A stretch of 38,994 nucleotides of DNA, taken from positions 1 to 38,994 of the forward strand of contig MNGN01000044.1 in the NCBI GenBank assembly GCA_001918745.1. The letters are read 5' to 3'. Shown here piece by piece: positions 7,011-15,135 of this stretch; the first letter of the stretch is position 1; each line of letters begins with the position of its first letter. This DNA is from Crenarchaeota archaeon 13_1_40CM_3_52_17 (lineage in GTDB: Archaea > Thermoproteota > Bathyarchaeia > 40CM-2-53-6). The translations under genes and the position numbers were made by a program. The notes beneath the pieces were generated by a model, which was not told the DNA's origin, did not search any database, and saw only the letters and a list, made by a program, of their open reading frames with translations.

Positions 7011-8468
7011 TTGACAATTCAGATTCAGAAGTACAAGATGCTGATTGGGGGAGAATGGAAGGACAGCGCAAATGGCGCTGTTTCGTCGGTTCTTGATCCT
7101 TCGAACAATGAGGTTGTTGCCGAGGTCCCACGAGCTACAAAACAGGACGCGAAGGCTGCAATCGAGAGCGCGAAGACCGCGCTGGACTCGGCAGGCTGGG
7201 TTGACATTGATCCCAGCAAGAGAGGGCGTCTTCTAACCAAGCTAACAACTCTAGTCAGGGAGAATTCGGAGCAGCTTGCAAGGCTTGAGACTCTGAGTGA
7301 GGGAAAGACTCTCCGAGAGTCCAAGGGTGATGTTGCCTGGGCGGCCAGAGCGTTCGAGTACTGGGCAGGATTGGCCGACAAGGTTGAAGGAGAAACAATA
7401 CCGGTTCCGCCGAAACGTCTGAATTACACTCTCCGAGAACCGCTAGGCGTGACGGTCCATATTGTTCCCTGGAACTATCCGATCGCGCTTGCCGCTAGAA
7501 GTATTGCACCGGCAATTGCGGCAGGGAATACTGTTGTCATGAAGCCGTCTGAGATTACACCTCTCACAGCCATCATGTTGGGAGATCTAGCGCTGAAGGC
7601 CGGCATCCCCAAGGGCGTTGTCAATATTGTAACTGGATCAGGCGCTGAAGTCGGCGGAGCCCTAGTGTCAGACCCGCAGGTGGACGGGATAGTTTTCACC
7701 GGGTCCGCTGAGACAGGAACGCAAGTAATGGAGTCAGCCGCGAAAAATGTTACCAGGGTACTCTTGGAATTAGGCGGAAAGAACCCTCACATTGTCTTTC
7801 CCGACGCAGACTTGGCGAAGGCTGCTAAGAGTGTGAAGGAAGGCATTTTCACCAATGCTGGACAAATGTGCTGGGCTGGATCCAGGGCATTTATTCACGA
7901 GAGCGTATACGATGATTTCGTAAAAGACCTCGTCGCCAAGACCCGAGCGATAAAAATCGGGCCTGGCACTGACGAAACTAGCGAGATGGGACCCTTGGCC
8001 TCAAAGTCCCGTCAGGATGTGGTTCTCGGGTTTGTGAAGGACGGCCTTGAAGAAGGGGCGACTCTTCTCTGCGGAGGGAAGAAACCATCTGAGCCGAGAC
8101 TGCAGAAGGGAAATTTCGTCGAGCCCACCATTTTCGAGAACGTCGATGGGAAGATGAAAATTGGGTGTGATGAGATTTTCGGACCCGTTCTGGGCATTAC
8201 CAAGTTCAAGACTCTCGACGAGGTTGTTGCTATGGCCAATGAGACAGATTACGGGCTTTACGGGGGAGTCTGGACGAGCAATTTGAAAGTCGCGCATGAG
8301 CTCGCGGCTCGTCTCCAGGTCGGTGGATTAGCGGTGAACGAGTATTTGGTGACTTTTCCACAGACTCCGTTCGGTGGCTACAAGGACAGCGGAATAGGAC
8401 ATGAAAACGGCATACGCTCGTTAGAATTCTACACAAGAACCAAGAATGTCTCGATAAACCTGTCATAG
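7011..8468 (+). CDS. NAD(P)-dependent aldehyde dehydrogenase
   Basis: 485 residues, the normal size for the ALDH superfamily, oxidizing an aldehyde to the carboxylic acid in the cytosol. Seen directly: VPWNYP (152-157) with the catalytic Asn155, the coenzyme-binding FTGS (229-232), ELGGKNP with the general base Glu253, and NAGQMCWAGSR with the nucleophile Cys287; the C-terminal PFGGYKDSGIG is also typical. Overall it looks most like the betaine/phenylacetaldehyde/aminobutyraldehyde dehydrogenase branch, but substrate cannot be read from sequence. Translation starts at TTG, 25 bases after a TATA box. It is transcribed alone and converges with the oxidoreductase operon. Acid products could be thioesterified or the enzyme could serve aldehydes from amino-acid breakdown, which would fit a peptide-using organism. 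Confidence 0.93.
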   Translation: MTIQIQKYKMLIGGEWKDSANGAVSSVLDPSNNEVVAEVPRATKQDAKAAIESAKTALDSAGWVDIDPSKRGRLLTKLTTLVRENSEQLARLETLSEGKTLRESKGDVAWAARAFEYWAGLADKVEGETIPVPPKRLNYTLREPLGVTVHIVPWNYPIALAARSIAPAIAAGNTVVMKPSEITPLTAIMLGDLALKAGIPKGVVNIVTGSGAEVGGALVSDPQVDGIVFTGSAETGTQVMESAAKNVTRVLLELGGKNPHIVFPDADLAKAAKSVKEGIFTNAGQMCWAGSRAFIHESVYDDFVKDLVAKTRAIKIGPGTDETSEMGPLASKSRQDVVLGFVKDGLEEGATLLCGGKKPSEPRLQKGNFVEPTIFENVDGKMKIGCDEIFGPVLGITKFKTLDEVVAMANETDYGLYGGVWTSNLKVAHELAARLQVGGLAVNEYLVTFPQTPFGGYKDSGIGHENGIRSLEFYTRTKNVSINLS

Positions 8469-8812
8469 ACATAATCGCCGATCATCTTCGGACATTCTCC
8501 TTGAAGACGGATACGGACAGAATTCTCAAGAGAATTCGCCCATTTTCAGCCCTATTCTCAAATCTGGGGGAAGGCTCCAAACTTGCCCTAAAATCGTTCG
8601 GGAATCGTTTTAGGTTTCCCATCTTTTGCCTTTTCATCAAAGCCCGGATTGTGCCCTGAATCGGCTGTCTCGCCCAATATCAATGCCGGACAGAAAATTC
8701 TCTCTAGAAAACAGGGTAAGGGGGTATAGCATAGGGCATCTCGCGACGCAAGAGTGGTTTGAGAGCGTGAAATCCCCACTGCTGAGTTTAGGAACAGTAG
8801 ATTCTTTCGAAT
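8469..8812. other. Convergent intergenic region with two hairpins
   Basis: 344 bases between the stops of the aldehyde dehydrogenase (+) and the oxidoreductase beta subunit (-). Two inverted repeats are visible: GAATTCTC and GAGAATTC separated by two bases (8520-8537), and CCTAAAA and TTTTAGG separated by 14 bases (8587-8614). Either could terminate transcription from one side. No gene is supported; short frames on both strands lack protein character. Confidence 0.5.
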
Positions 8813-9739
8813 CTAGGTAAGCTCGTCCAGTAACGGCGTAATATCGCGGTTGTAGATATCCTGCTCGACAAAGGGCTTCTCCTTCAAAGCGGGCATTCGA
8901 AGAGCCAACTGGTCCTCGAAAGTAGGAACCTCCATTTTGAAGAAAACGCCGATTGGTATCTTGTCGCCCCACTCGAACGACTTCACCAGAGCATTTCCCT
9001 TCTTCGTGTTGACCTCGTCCGTCGATGGGTCAGCAACCACGCCGTTGTATCCTGAGCCTTCCAGCTTGTAGAGTCTCGGTGCCTTGACTGGAAGATCTTC
9101 GCCTCCGTACCACTCTTTCGTGTTGATGTCATTGTAGGTCGGGCAGGTTTGCAGTACATCTACGAACGCGCTTCCCCGGTGTTCTATTGCTGCTCGAAGA
9201 GTCTGTTTCAGGTGGCGAACGTCAAGAGCATAACTTCGCGCGACGAACGTGTAACCCGAGGCCACAGCCATCGCGATAGGATTCACGCGTTCAATGATGG
9301 CGGGTGCAGGCATGGACTTTGTCTTGACACCCTTCGGCAGGGTAGGAGACGCCTGACCTTTCGTCAACCCATAGACCCCGTTGTCATAAAGTACGTAAGT
9401 GAAATCTAGATTCCTTCTACCCGTATTAACGAAGTGTCCTGCTCCTATTCCAAGCCCGTCTCCGTCTCCACCTACAGCGACAATAGTCAATCCTGGATTA
9501 GAAAGACGAGCACCGGTAGCGATTGGAAGCACACGGCCATGGAGTGTGTGGAACCCGTAGGCGTTAACAAAGTGCGGTGTCTTGCCTGAGCATCCGATTC
9601 CCGAGAAGATCGCGACCCGGTGCGGTTCAAGCTGCATCTCCAAGAGAGTCATCTGGATCGCGTTGACGATTCCGAAGTCTCCGCAGCCCGGGCACCAGTC
9701 GTTGTGAACCTGTGTCCGGTAGGTCTTCAGCTCAAGCAT
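8813..9739 (-). CDS. korB: 2-oxoacid:ferredoxin oxidoreductase, beta (TPP-binding) subunit
   Basis: 308 residues. This subunit holds thiamine pyrophosphate and the iron-sulfur cluster of the enzyme that oxidatively decarboxylates 2-oxoacids to acyl-CoA while reducing ferredoxin. Visible features are WCPGCGDFG near residue 14-22 and the further cysteines in GIGCSGKTPHF and QTCPTYND, the set that binds one [4Fe-4S] cluster in the Sulfolobus-type two-subunit enzymes, and the TPP-Mg motif GGDGDGLGIGAGHF...YVLYDNGVYGLTKGQ. The ATG start overlaps the 3' end of the alpha-gamma gene by 8 bases (ATGCTTGA), indicating translational coupling. Substrate (2-oxoglutarate, pyruvate or broader) is not decidable from the motifs; the korAB symbol is by resemblance. 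Confidence 0.92.
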   Translation of the reverse strand: MLELKTYRTQVHNDWCPGCGDFGIVNAIQMTLLEMQLEPHRVAIFSGIGCSGKTPHFVNAYGFHTLHGRVLPIATGARLSNPGLTIVAVGGDGDGLGIGAGHFVNTGRRNLDFTYVLYDNGVYGLTKGQASPTLPKGVKTKSMPAPAIIERVNPIAMAVASGYTFVARSYALDVRHLKQTLRAAIEHRGSAFVDVLQTCPTYNDINTKEWYGGEDLPVKAPRLYKLEGSGYNGVVADPSTDEVNTKKGNALVKSFEWGDKIPIGVFFKMEVPTFEDQLALRMPALKEKPFVEQDIYNRDITPLLDELT

Positions 9740-11588
9740 GAGAAACAGTTACCTCTTTGATTCCGTTCTTTATTATGTCTTTGACTCCCTCGTAAATCTC
9801 GTTCTGGGAAAATGGTCTTCCGTCGAACTTCACAATCGTATTGTCCATCGCAATACCCGTCTTTTCACGGATAAGCCCAGCCATCTGCGCAGAATAATTA
9901 TTTTCAATCGCAATCTTTCTCCGGGCCTGACTGAGAGCTTGCTGAACGAAATTATCTGGGAAAGGGTTGACGTATCGCACCTGCAGAAAGTTCGTTTCTA
10001 TCCCATCGGCCTTGAGGTCTTCCATTCCGTCGAGTATCGCACCCTTGGATGATCCCCAGCCGACGAGCGTAACTGGAGCAGACTTGGGCCCGTGCAGCGT
10101 CGCTTTTTTGGAATCCGGAATAACTTGCCCTGCGAGCTCGATTTTCCGCATTCTCTTCCTCATCATCTTGATCCGGATATCAGATGCTTCCGTGATATGG
10201 CCGTACTCATCGTGCTCATCGCCAGTCGTCCAAAAGATTCCGCCTTTTTGACCAGGAATCGCTCGCGGTGAAATGCCTAGTTCCGTCAAGCGATAGCGCC
10301 TGTAATCTGTGCTGGTTGCAAGGTCCGATTCCCGTACTATGTCTCCCCGATCCACCTTTAGATTGTCGCCGTTGAAGAGAGGAATATCCTGGTACGTGCT
10401 GGCTAGGAACTTGTCGGTGAGAAGTATTACGGGTACTTGATAGTGTTCGGCGTAGTTGAAGGCGTCGAATGTGTCGTAATAGGTTTCGACCACGTCTCCG
10501 GGGGCAATGATCATTCTGGGAAACTCTCCATGAGCGGCATGGAGTGCAAATCTTAGGTCTGCTTGCTCGGTCCTGGTCGGTAACCCTGTCGCAGGGCCTG
10601 CTCGTTGATATAATACGACGACCGGTCCAGGTGCCTCAGTTATCCCTGCCCATCCTAAACCCTCGGCCATTAGGGAAAATCCAGGGCCTGAAGTGGAAGT
10701 TGAAGATCTGAGACCAGCATGCGCGGCACCCGTCGCCATGTTAATGGCGGAAATCTCGTCCTCCGCTTGGACGACTATCATATTGTAGTCTTTCTGGTGG
10801 GACTCCAAGTACTCACTCTCGTCCGTCGCCGGCGTAATCGGGTAGTAGGTTTGGAATCCACATCCGGCCTTGAGCTTCGCGATAGCGACGGCTTGGACAC
10901 CTCTGATCATCATTCGCTTTCCAGACAACGGTTGCTTTCGCAACTTTATCTGAAAGGCATCTTCGCCGAAACTCTTCTTTGCATAGTCGTATCCACGTTT
11001 TGCGGCGCTGACGTTTAGGTCGCCTAATGCCGCCTTGCGTCCCGTGAACCCTTCTCTGATGGCCTCGGTTGCAAGGTCGAAATCATAATCGGAGAGGCCA
11101 AGGGAGGCGCCAAGAGCAATCGTGTTGACCATCACTTGGTACTTGCTGAGTTCCTTGTCCTTTCCAAACTCCTTCAGCGCCTCGACGAGAAGATCCATGT
11201 AGGGAATCGGAAAGAGTTTGATATCATCACGCCCGAAGGAGTCAGGTGTCAAGTTCAGGCTGCGGTCGTAGATTATTCCACCCCCCGGGCTGACCTCGTG
11301 TCTATGCCCTCGATGAGTAGGATGAGGCTTGTTCATGTCGCCGAAGATTGTTTCGCGGTCGAGGGCGACAAGTAAGTCTACCCAGTCCACGTGAGACCGA
11401 GGAGCTTTCGACTCCACCCTGAGCCTATAGAAGCTGTGTTCCCCTTTGATGTTAGAATGATATTCGATATTGGCAAATATGTGGAGCCCTCCCCTTATGC
11501 ACGCTTTTGCAAAGTTCTCCGCAACCGAATTGATCCCGCTGCCCTGAGGGCCGCCGATCATCCAGGTGAAACTGTTGGTTACTGTCAA
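9732..11588 (-). CDS. korA: 2-oxoacid:ferredoxin oxidoreductase, fused gamma-alpha subunit
   Basis: 618 residues. The N-terminal ~190 residues form the gamma domain (WMIGGPQGSGINSVAENFAKA ... DLLVALDRETI), fused to an alpha domain (from ~230) with the YPITPATDESEYLE substrate/CoA-side motif, the AEDEISAINMATGAAHAGLRSSTSTSGPG block and a transketolase-like C-terminal domain. This fused layout without a ferredoxin domain is that of crenarchaeal and thaumarchaeal two-subunit enzymes. It lies upstream of korB with an 8-base overlap. TTG 11588 is used as start because family N-termini begin just before the glycine-rich GGPQGSG; an internal ATG ten codons in is a weaker alternative. A short dyad, CACTA-T-TAGTG, lies at 11596-11606 just upstream of the start codon and might be an operator. 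Confidence 0.92.
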   Translation of the reverse strand: MTVTNSFTWMIGGPQGSGINSVAENFAKACIRGGLHIFANIEYHSNIKGEHSFYRLRVESKAPRSHVDWVDLLVALDRETIFGDMNKPHPTHRGHRHEVSPGGGIIYDRSLNLTPDSFGRDDIKLFPIPYMDLLVEALKEFGKDKELSKYQVMVNTIALGASLGLSDYDFDLATEAIREGFTGRKAALGDLNVSAAKRGYDYAKKSFGEDAFQIKLRKQPLSGKRMMIRGVQAVAIAKLKAGCGFQTYYPITPATDESEYLESHQKDYNMIVVQAEDEISAINMATGAAHAGLRSSTSTSGPGFSLMAEGLGWAGITEAPGPVVVLYQRAGPATGLPTRTEQADLRFALHAAHGEFPRMIIAPGDVVETYYDTFDAFNYAEHYQVPVILLTDKFLASTYQDIPLFNGDNLKVDRGDIVRESDLATSTDYRRYRLTELGISPRAIPGQKGGIFWTTGDEHDEYGHITEASDIRIKMMRKRMRKIELAGQVIPDSKKATLHGPKSAPVTLVGWGSSKGAILDGMEDLKADGIETNFLQVRYVNPFPDNFVQQALSQARRKIAIENNYSAQMAGLIREKTGIAMDNTIVKFDGRPFSQNEIYEGVKDIIKNGIKEVTVSHA

Positions 11589-11710
11589 GATCCCGCACTA
11601 TTAGTGGATCATCTAGCATAGAAAATTCTTTGCCCCTCGGGCCCCCTAGTCCCGCGCTGAGAACGAACGATGGTTATATTGGATGCCAAGCAGGATGCCT
11701 GAAAACAAGC

Positions 11711-11720
11711 GCTATATACG
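11711..11720 (+). promoter_or_regulatory. TATA box of the aquaporin gene
   Basis: GCTATATACG lies with its centre about 33 bases before the ATG at 11748, so the transcript would have a leader of fewer than ten bases. Confidence 0.55.
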
Positions 11721-11747
11721 CAGGGTCTAGCGGGGACTCGTTTCGAT

Positions 11748-12455
11748 ATGAATAAGTTGGGACGAGCGGCACTGGCTGAGGCTTACGGGACCTTTCTCCT
11801 CACCACCATTGGTCCGGGGACAATCATAGCAGTCACGTTTCTCGATGGCTCGGTCACGAGCGCAGGGCTCGGCTTTATCGGTCTTGCCCATGGAATAGCG
11901 CTTCTTCTAGCGATCTATACAATAGGCCGGATAACCGGCGCCCATATCAATCCCGCAGTTACAATCGCACACTGGGCCACCCGGAGGCTAGAAACGAAGA
12001 AGGTGGCCCCCTACATTCTCGGCCAACTTGCGGGCGCATCCATCGCAGGGTTCGTCCAGCTCGCATTATGGACATCCAGCAATAACAGAGGACTCGTCCA
12101 GGCTGCACGATCCACGTTTCTTGGAGATACCATTCCAAGCCCCGCATTTGGCATCGGCGCCGTACTTCTAGCCGAGGTGATTGGAACCGCAATTCTCGTC
12201 TTCACGATATTCGGTGCGACAGACAAAGCCGTGGAACCGAGCCGGGCAGGAGTCACCATAGGATTCGCTCTCGCCGCCATCGTCTGGATGTTCGGCCCGA
12301 TTTCAGGGGCCTCTCTCAACCCTGCCCGGACATGGGGACCGACATTAGCATCAGCGGCGTTCAGTCTGACTCCGCTCGGAAATCTATGGATCTATGTCGT
12401 TGGACCAGTCCTGGGAGGTTTGCTGGGAGCCTTCCTATACGATGCGTTCAGGTAG
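11748..12455 (+). CDS. MIP-family aquaporin/glycerol channel
   Basis: 235 residues with six hydrophobic spans and the two half-helix NPA motifs of the major intrinsic protein family: GAHINPAVT (NPA at 68-70) and GASLNPARTWGP (NPA at 191-193, followed by the selectivity-filter Arg194). It forms a tetrameric pore for water or small neutral solutes in the cytoplasmic membrane. The selectivity-filter residues other than the arginine are not securely placed by eye, so water versus glycerol cannot be decided; the compact length and the TWGP after the second NPAR fit the aquaporin side. The gene stands alone, convergent with the DUF59 gene, and has a TATA box very near its ATG. Confidence 0.93.
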   Translation: MNKLGRAALAEAYGTFLLTTIGPGTIIAVTFLDGSVTSAGLGFIGLAHGIALLLAIYTIGRITGAHINPAVTIAHWATRRLETKKVAPYILGQLAGASIAGFVQLALWTSSNNRGLVQAARSTFLGDTIPSPAFGIGAVLLAEVIGTAILVFTIFGATDKAVEPSRAGVTIGFALAAIVWMFGPISGASLNPARTWGPTLASAAFSLTPLGNLWIYVVGPVLGGLLGAFLYDAFR

Positions 12456-12527
12456 AGCCTGAGCGAGGCTCTAACCCGAAGATCTAGTTACTTACTCTAG
12501 ATCTGACGCATCCCAGCCCCGGCAAGC

Positions 12528-12866
12528 TCAGGCCTTTGTCTGAGCTGGGGTTGCCGGCTGGACTGGTGGAGGAGTGTACCCGGGGTTAACTCTCTGGTTG
12601 ATCTCATTAGCGAGAGCGTGTCCATGCAGAATGACAGTGACCTTACTGACCCCCTCAAGCTTTGACGTCAGTGTCCTTATGTTCATTCCGATGTCCTCCG
12701 CAAAGATGGGGGGACAGAACGGTGCTGTTAGATGATATTTGATGAAGATTTCTCCGTTCTCTTGGATGTTTATCTCGTCGACTAGATGCATCTCGGTGAT
12801 TGGAAGTCCAATCTCCGGGTCAACAACCTTCTCGAGCTCCTTTTCGACTGCATCGACGGTTACCAT
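12528..12866 (-). CDS. DUF59/MIP18-family iron-sulfur assembly protein
   Basis: 112 residues covering one DUF59 domain: VEKELEKVVDPEIGLPITEMHLVDEI (the conserved DPEIG core), a strand IFIKYHLTAPFCPPIFAEDI with the conserved cysteine-proline pair, and VTVILHGH. Proteins of this family (PaaD, SufT, MIP18) help deliver iron-sulfur clusters to target proteins. The C-terminal 20 residues are a proline-rich tail beyond the domain. A second copy of the domain is fused to the Mrp ATPase at 15136-16287, so both may serve the same assembly route. ATG start. It is divergent from the cysteine-rich HTH regulator, with the operator and promoter between. Confidence 0.85.
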   Translation of the reverse strand: MVTVDAVEKELEKVVDPEIGLPITEMHLVDEINIQENGEIFIKYHLTAPFCPPIFAEDIGMNIRTLTSKLEGVSKVTVILHGHALANEINQRVNPGYTPPPVQPATPAQTKA

Positions 12867-12990
12867 ATTCTCCGGATAGGCTAGGGTGCCCGTTTTGATT
12901 TATAGGTTCCTTGGATGGGCAAGAACGGATGCTTAGGTGAAGCTTGCTTATGATGAGCGATTTCGTAAGGATGGTAATACTCTTCTGGAT

Positions 12991-13014
12991 CATGACATAA
13001 GTCATGTTTAAATA
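12991..13014 (+). promoter_or_regulatory. Palindromic operator abutting a TATA box
   Basis: CATGAC-ATAA-GTCATG (12991-13006) is a perfect 6-base inverted repeat with a 4-base spacer, directly followed by the TATA element TTTAAATA (13007-13014). Transcription would begin near 13036 and the regulator start codon is at 13046. A dimer bound to the dyad would cover the BRE/TFB site, so negative autoregulation by the HTH protein downstream is the simplest reading. Confidence 0.65.
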
Positions 13015-13045
13015 GATTTTACGAGCCATTTTCAGCGTCGCCTTA

Positions 13046-13495
13046 TTGATCATTCCATGTGAAGTTGCAGCGAAATCTGTCATTCCTGCACTACGAGCAA
13101 TGATAGCCCGTGAACTGATAGAAGACTACGGAATGAAACAGGAACTTGTCGCACAGCGATTAGGAATTACACAAGCAGCTGTCAGCAAATACAGACACCA
13201 GGTTCGCGGAGAGGCTGTCGACTTGGGAACAGCAGCAGAGGTCAGGAAGATGAGTAGAGATATTGCGTCAACCCTTGTCGATAACCCTGACCCGCTAGAT
13301 GTGTCCAGAAAGTTCTGTCAAGCATGTACCGACATTCGTGCTTTAGGCCTCATGTGCGAGACATGCCGGAAAGTCGACCCCAGCTGGGACGTTGAGCACT
13401 GCACGATCTGTTTCGGGCACCACAGCTGCGCCGAAACTGTAAGCATCGAGCCCAGCAGCATAGCAAAGTACAGAAAAATCCCGATTCAGCACTAA
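13046..13495 (+). CDS. COG2522-type HTH regulator with cysteine-rich C-terminal domain
   Basis: 149 residues. An N-terminal XRE-like helix-turn-helix (RELIEDYGMKQELVAQRLGITQAAVSKYRHQVRG, ~25-60) is joined to a cysteine-rich domain with CQAC (near 92-95), CETC, CTIC and a further lone cysteine, apt to bind an iron-sulfur cluster or zinc. This is the layout of the archaeal predicted regulators grouped in COG2522, whose members start MxxPCE.. as this one does, supporting the TTG start. The gene sits behind an operator-like dyad touching its TATA box, so autoregulation is likely. Cluster binding suggests a redox or iron signal, and the divergent neighbour encodes a DUF59 iron-sulfur assembly protein, a natural target. 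That link is inference. Confidence 0.88.
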   Translation: MIIPCEVAAKSVIPALRAMIARELIEDYGMKQELVAQRLGITQAAVSKYRHQVRGEAVDLGTAAEVRKMSRDIASTLVDNPDPLDVSRKFCQACTDIRALGLMCETCRKVDPSWDVEHCTICFGHHSCAETVSIEPSSIAKYRKIPIQH

Positions 13496-13813
13496 CCACA
13501 CAAAGGATCAAAATCTCAGCTGGTCTTCTGAGCGAACTGCACTAACGAGTGAGCTAAACGATATTCAGTTTAGCGGCTCGAGGTAGTCGATAGCCCTCAG
13601 AATTTGATGACTCTTCCACTGGAGGATTTCCTATACGGTCCTCTCTTTCTTTTGCGAGCTTTATCTCTGGATTCTCTCCTACGAATCATCTTGTCTTCGA
13701 CACTCATTGACAATCTCTCCCTGGGTTCGCTCCTAGCGGGGATTCCTAACGACTCAATCCCTTTAAATTGCTCACCTATTGAGATTTGCAGGAACTAGGA
13801 GGCTCCGAAGACT
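13496..13813. other. Gene-poor stretch before hypothetical protein gene
   Basis: 318 bases. A 64-codon plus-strand frame (13604-13798) is leucine/serine-rich with no start signals or family resemblance and is left uncalled. A GGAGG at about 13798-13802 serves the TTG start of the next gene. No RNA structure was recognized. Confidence 0.45.
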
Positions 13814-14239
13814 TTGAAGCTCGGCTTTGGAAAGCCGAAACAGAAGGACCCCGTTCTCGAGACAAACGCTGAGTCTCTTATGGCCAACAGGCTGAAAGAG
13901 CTCTGCGGCGGAGACGCCGATCTTTTCGGAGCAATGTCTCGTCTAATGTTTCTCGACCCCAAAAAAATCACTACGCCTCTGGACCATGTAGTCGGCGATG
14001 CGCAAACCTTTGAGGCCCAAGGAAACAGGTTGCGAGCCGAGGTAGGCTATAGGATAGCCGGGGGAATCGCTCTCTCCAAGGGAGATGTTAATGGCGTGAA
14101 GACATATTTTGAAAAGGCGGCCTCGTTCGCGGGCGATTCACGCCCTGAGTATCAAGTCATTCTCAAACGGAGCACTGAGGCTGTGAACATAGCTCGAAAA
14201 TACTATGACGAATTTGGTTCGGTAACTATACCGTCATAG
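13814..14239 (+). CDS. Conserved-looking hypothetical protein, helical (TPR-like)
   Basis: 141 residues, not recognized. It begins with a lysine-rich MKLGFGKPKQKD segment and is otherwise almost entirely helical: LMANRLKELCGGDADLFGAMSRLMFLD, HVVGDAQTFEAQGNRLRAEVGYRIAGGIALSKGDVNGVKTYFEKAASFAGD, then a last helix to the C-terminus. The alternation of small and aromatic residues around LRAEVGYRIAGGIALSKGDVNGVKTYFEKA resembles one TPR-like helix pair, which would point to a protein-interaction role. It has no signal peptide or membrane span. The TTG start is supported by an AGGAGG about ten bases upstream. It converges with the acylphosphatase gene. Confidence 0.72.
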   Translation: MKLGFGKPKQKDPVLETNAESLMANRLKELCGGDADLFGAMSRLMFLDPKKITTPLDHVVGDAQTFEAQGNRLRAEVGYRIAGGIALSKGDVNGVKTYFEKAASFAGDSRPEYQVILKRSTEAVNIARKYYDEFGSVTIPS

Positions 14240-14254
14240 ACCAACTAGGCACTT

Positions 14255-14530
14255 CTAACGTGTTATTCTAAACCCTCGAAACTCGCCTTTGAAATCCTCC
14301 CACTTAACGCTAACATTCCTGACCCTTGCTCCGGAAGGACCAACCCGGCAAAACTGGATGAGCTTGTCAATCGCCTCTTTATCCCCCTCTGCGATAACTT
14401 CGACACTACCGTCTGAAAGGTTCCTTGTCCAACCAGTGACACCTAGCTGCCTTGCGAGATACGATATTTCGCGTCGAAAGAATACGCCCTGCACTAGCCC
14501 AGAAATCAGGACCCTCGAACGAGCGAGCAA
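14255..14530 (-). CDS. acyP: Acylphosphatase
   Basis: 91 residues, exactly the family size. It hydrolyses the carboxyl-phosphate bond of acyl phosphates in the cytosol. The phosphate-binding loop GLVQGVFFR carries the catalytic Arg19, and GWTRNLSDGSVEV carries the catalytic Asn37; the remaining alpha/beta sandwich (AEGDKEAIDKLIQFCRVGP..ARV) is also typical. Translation starts at TTG 14530. A DUF1858-like gene lies about 70 bases upstream on the same strand, so the two may share a transcript. Its physiological acyl phosphate is unknown in archaea. Confidence 0.95.
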   Translation of the reverse strand: MLARSRVLISGLVQGVFFRREISYLARQLGVTGWTRNLSDGSVEVIAEGDKEAIDKLIQFCRVGPSGARVRNVSVKWEDFKGEFRGFRITR

Positions 14531-14600
14531 ACCTGTACCCTGTAAATCTTAGTCTACCATTTCGTCGTGACTCCCAGACACGTCGGGAGAAAGCAAGGGT

Positions 14601-15044
14601 CTAGGGAATCGGGGGTACTACAACTTGGGCTATTGCTGGTTGAGGTGGCGGCTCTCTGGCGACCGTCATGATTTCATGGACGAGGCTCACGATTTCCAGT
14701 CCATTCATGGCGGAGAAAGCATCGAGCGTCATGTAGATGTCTCCAGCGTTCTCTGCTTCTAGCTTCAGGCCCTTTCGAACCAGAACATCTCTAGTTCGGG
14801 GGAATGTGACAAGAAGGTCCCCTATCGCGGTGTCGCCACGGATATTATCTACTGTTATCACGAAGCGTTCTCGAGCTAGCGATTCGGCCTTGATAGGCTT
14901 CTGAGCGACTTGGGGAACAAGCGCGGGAGGCTTTTTCGTTTCTGTTTTTTTCTTTAATCTTCCAGCCTTCACAGATTTGAAGGGCTTGCTCTTTTTCCCT
15001 GCTCTCCTTGTCCTTCGAGAAACAACGCGCTTTCTTGATGCCAT
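14601..15044 (-). CDS. DUF1858-like domain protein with long basic N-terminal tail, no cysteines
   Basis: 147 residues in two parts. Residues 1-45 are extremely basic (RKRVVSRRTRRAGKKSKPFK...), like a nucleic-acid-binding or unfolded tail. Residues ~62-130 (ITVDNIRGDTAIGDLLVTFPRTRDVLVRKGLKL...MTLDAFSAMNGLEIVSLVHEI) follow the DUF1858/ScdA N-terminal pattern of DTTIGDLLKTYPETxxVLxxxGL. In the usual family the segment after GL carries a CxGC pair that interacts with metal or a hybrid cluster; here that part reads KLEAENAGDI with no cysteine. The C-terminus is proline-rich. Role unknown: perhaps a redox-insensitive derivative recruited to nucleic acids. ATG start is well placed. Confidence 0.65.
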   Translation of the reverse strand: MASRKRVVSRRTRRAGKKSKPFKSVKAGRLKKKTETKKPPALVPQVAQKPIKAESLARERFVITVDNIRGDTAIGDLLVTFPRTRDVLVRKGLKLEAENAGDIYMTLDAFSAMNGLEIVSLVHEIMTVAREPPPQPAIAQVVVPPIP

Positions 15045-15135
15045 GTAGTCGACCGGCCTAACCCTACTTATGGGGGACCTGCGTTAAAAGACTCACGGCG
15101 GGGAATCGTAAATGAAGGGTCCATCTGATGCAACC

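Noticed and set aside
13604-13798. Possible 64-residue protein
   Set aside because: No ribosome-binding site or recognizable character; could be chance in a 318-base gap.
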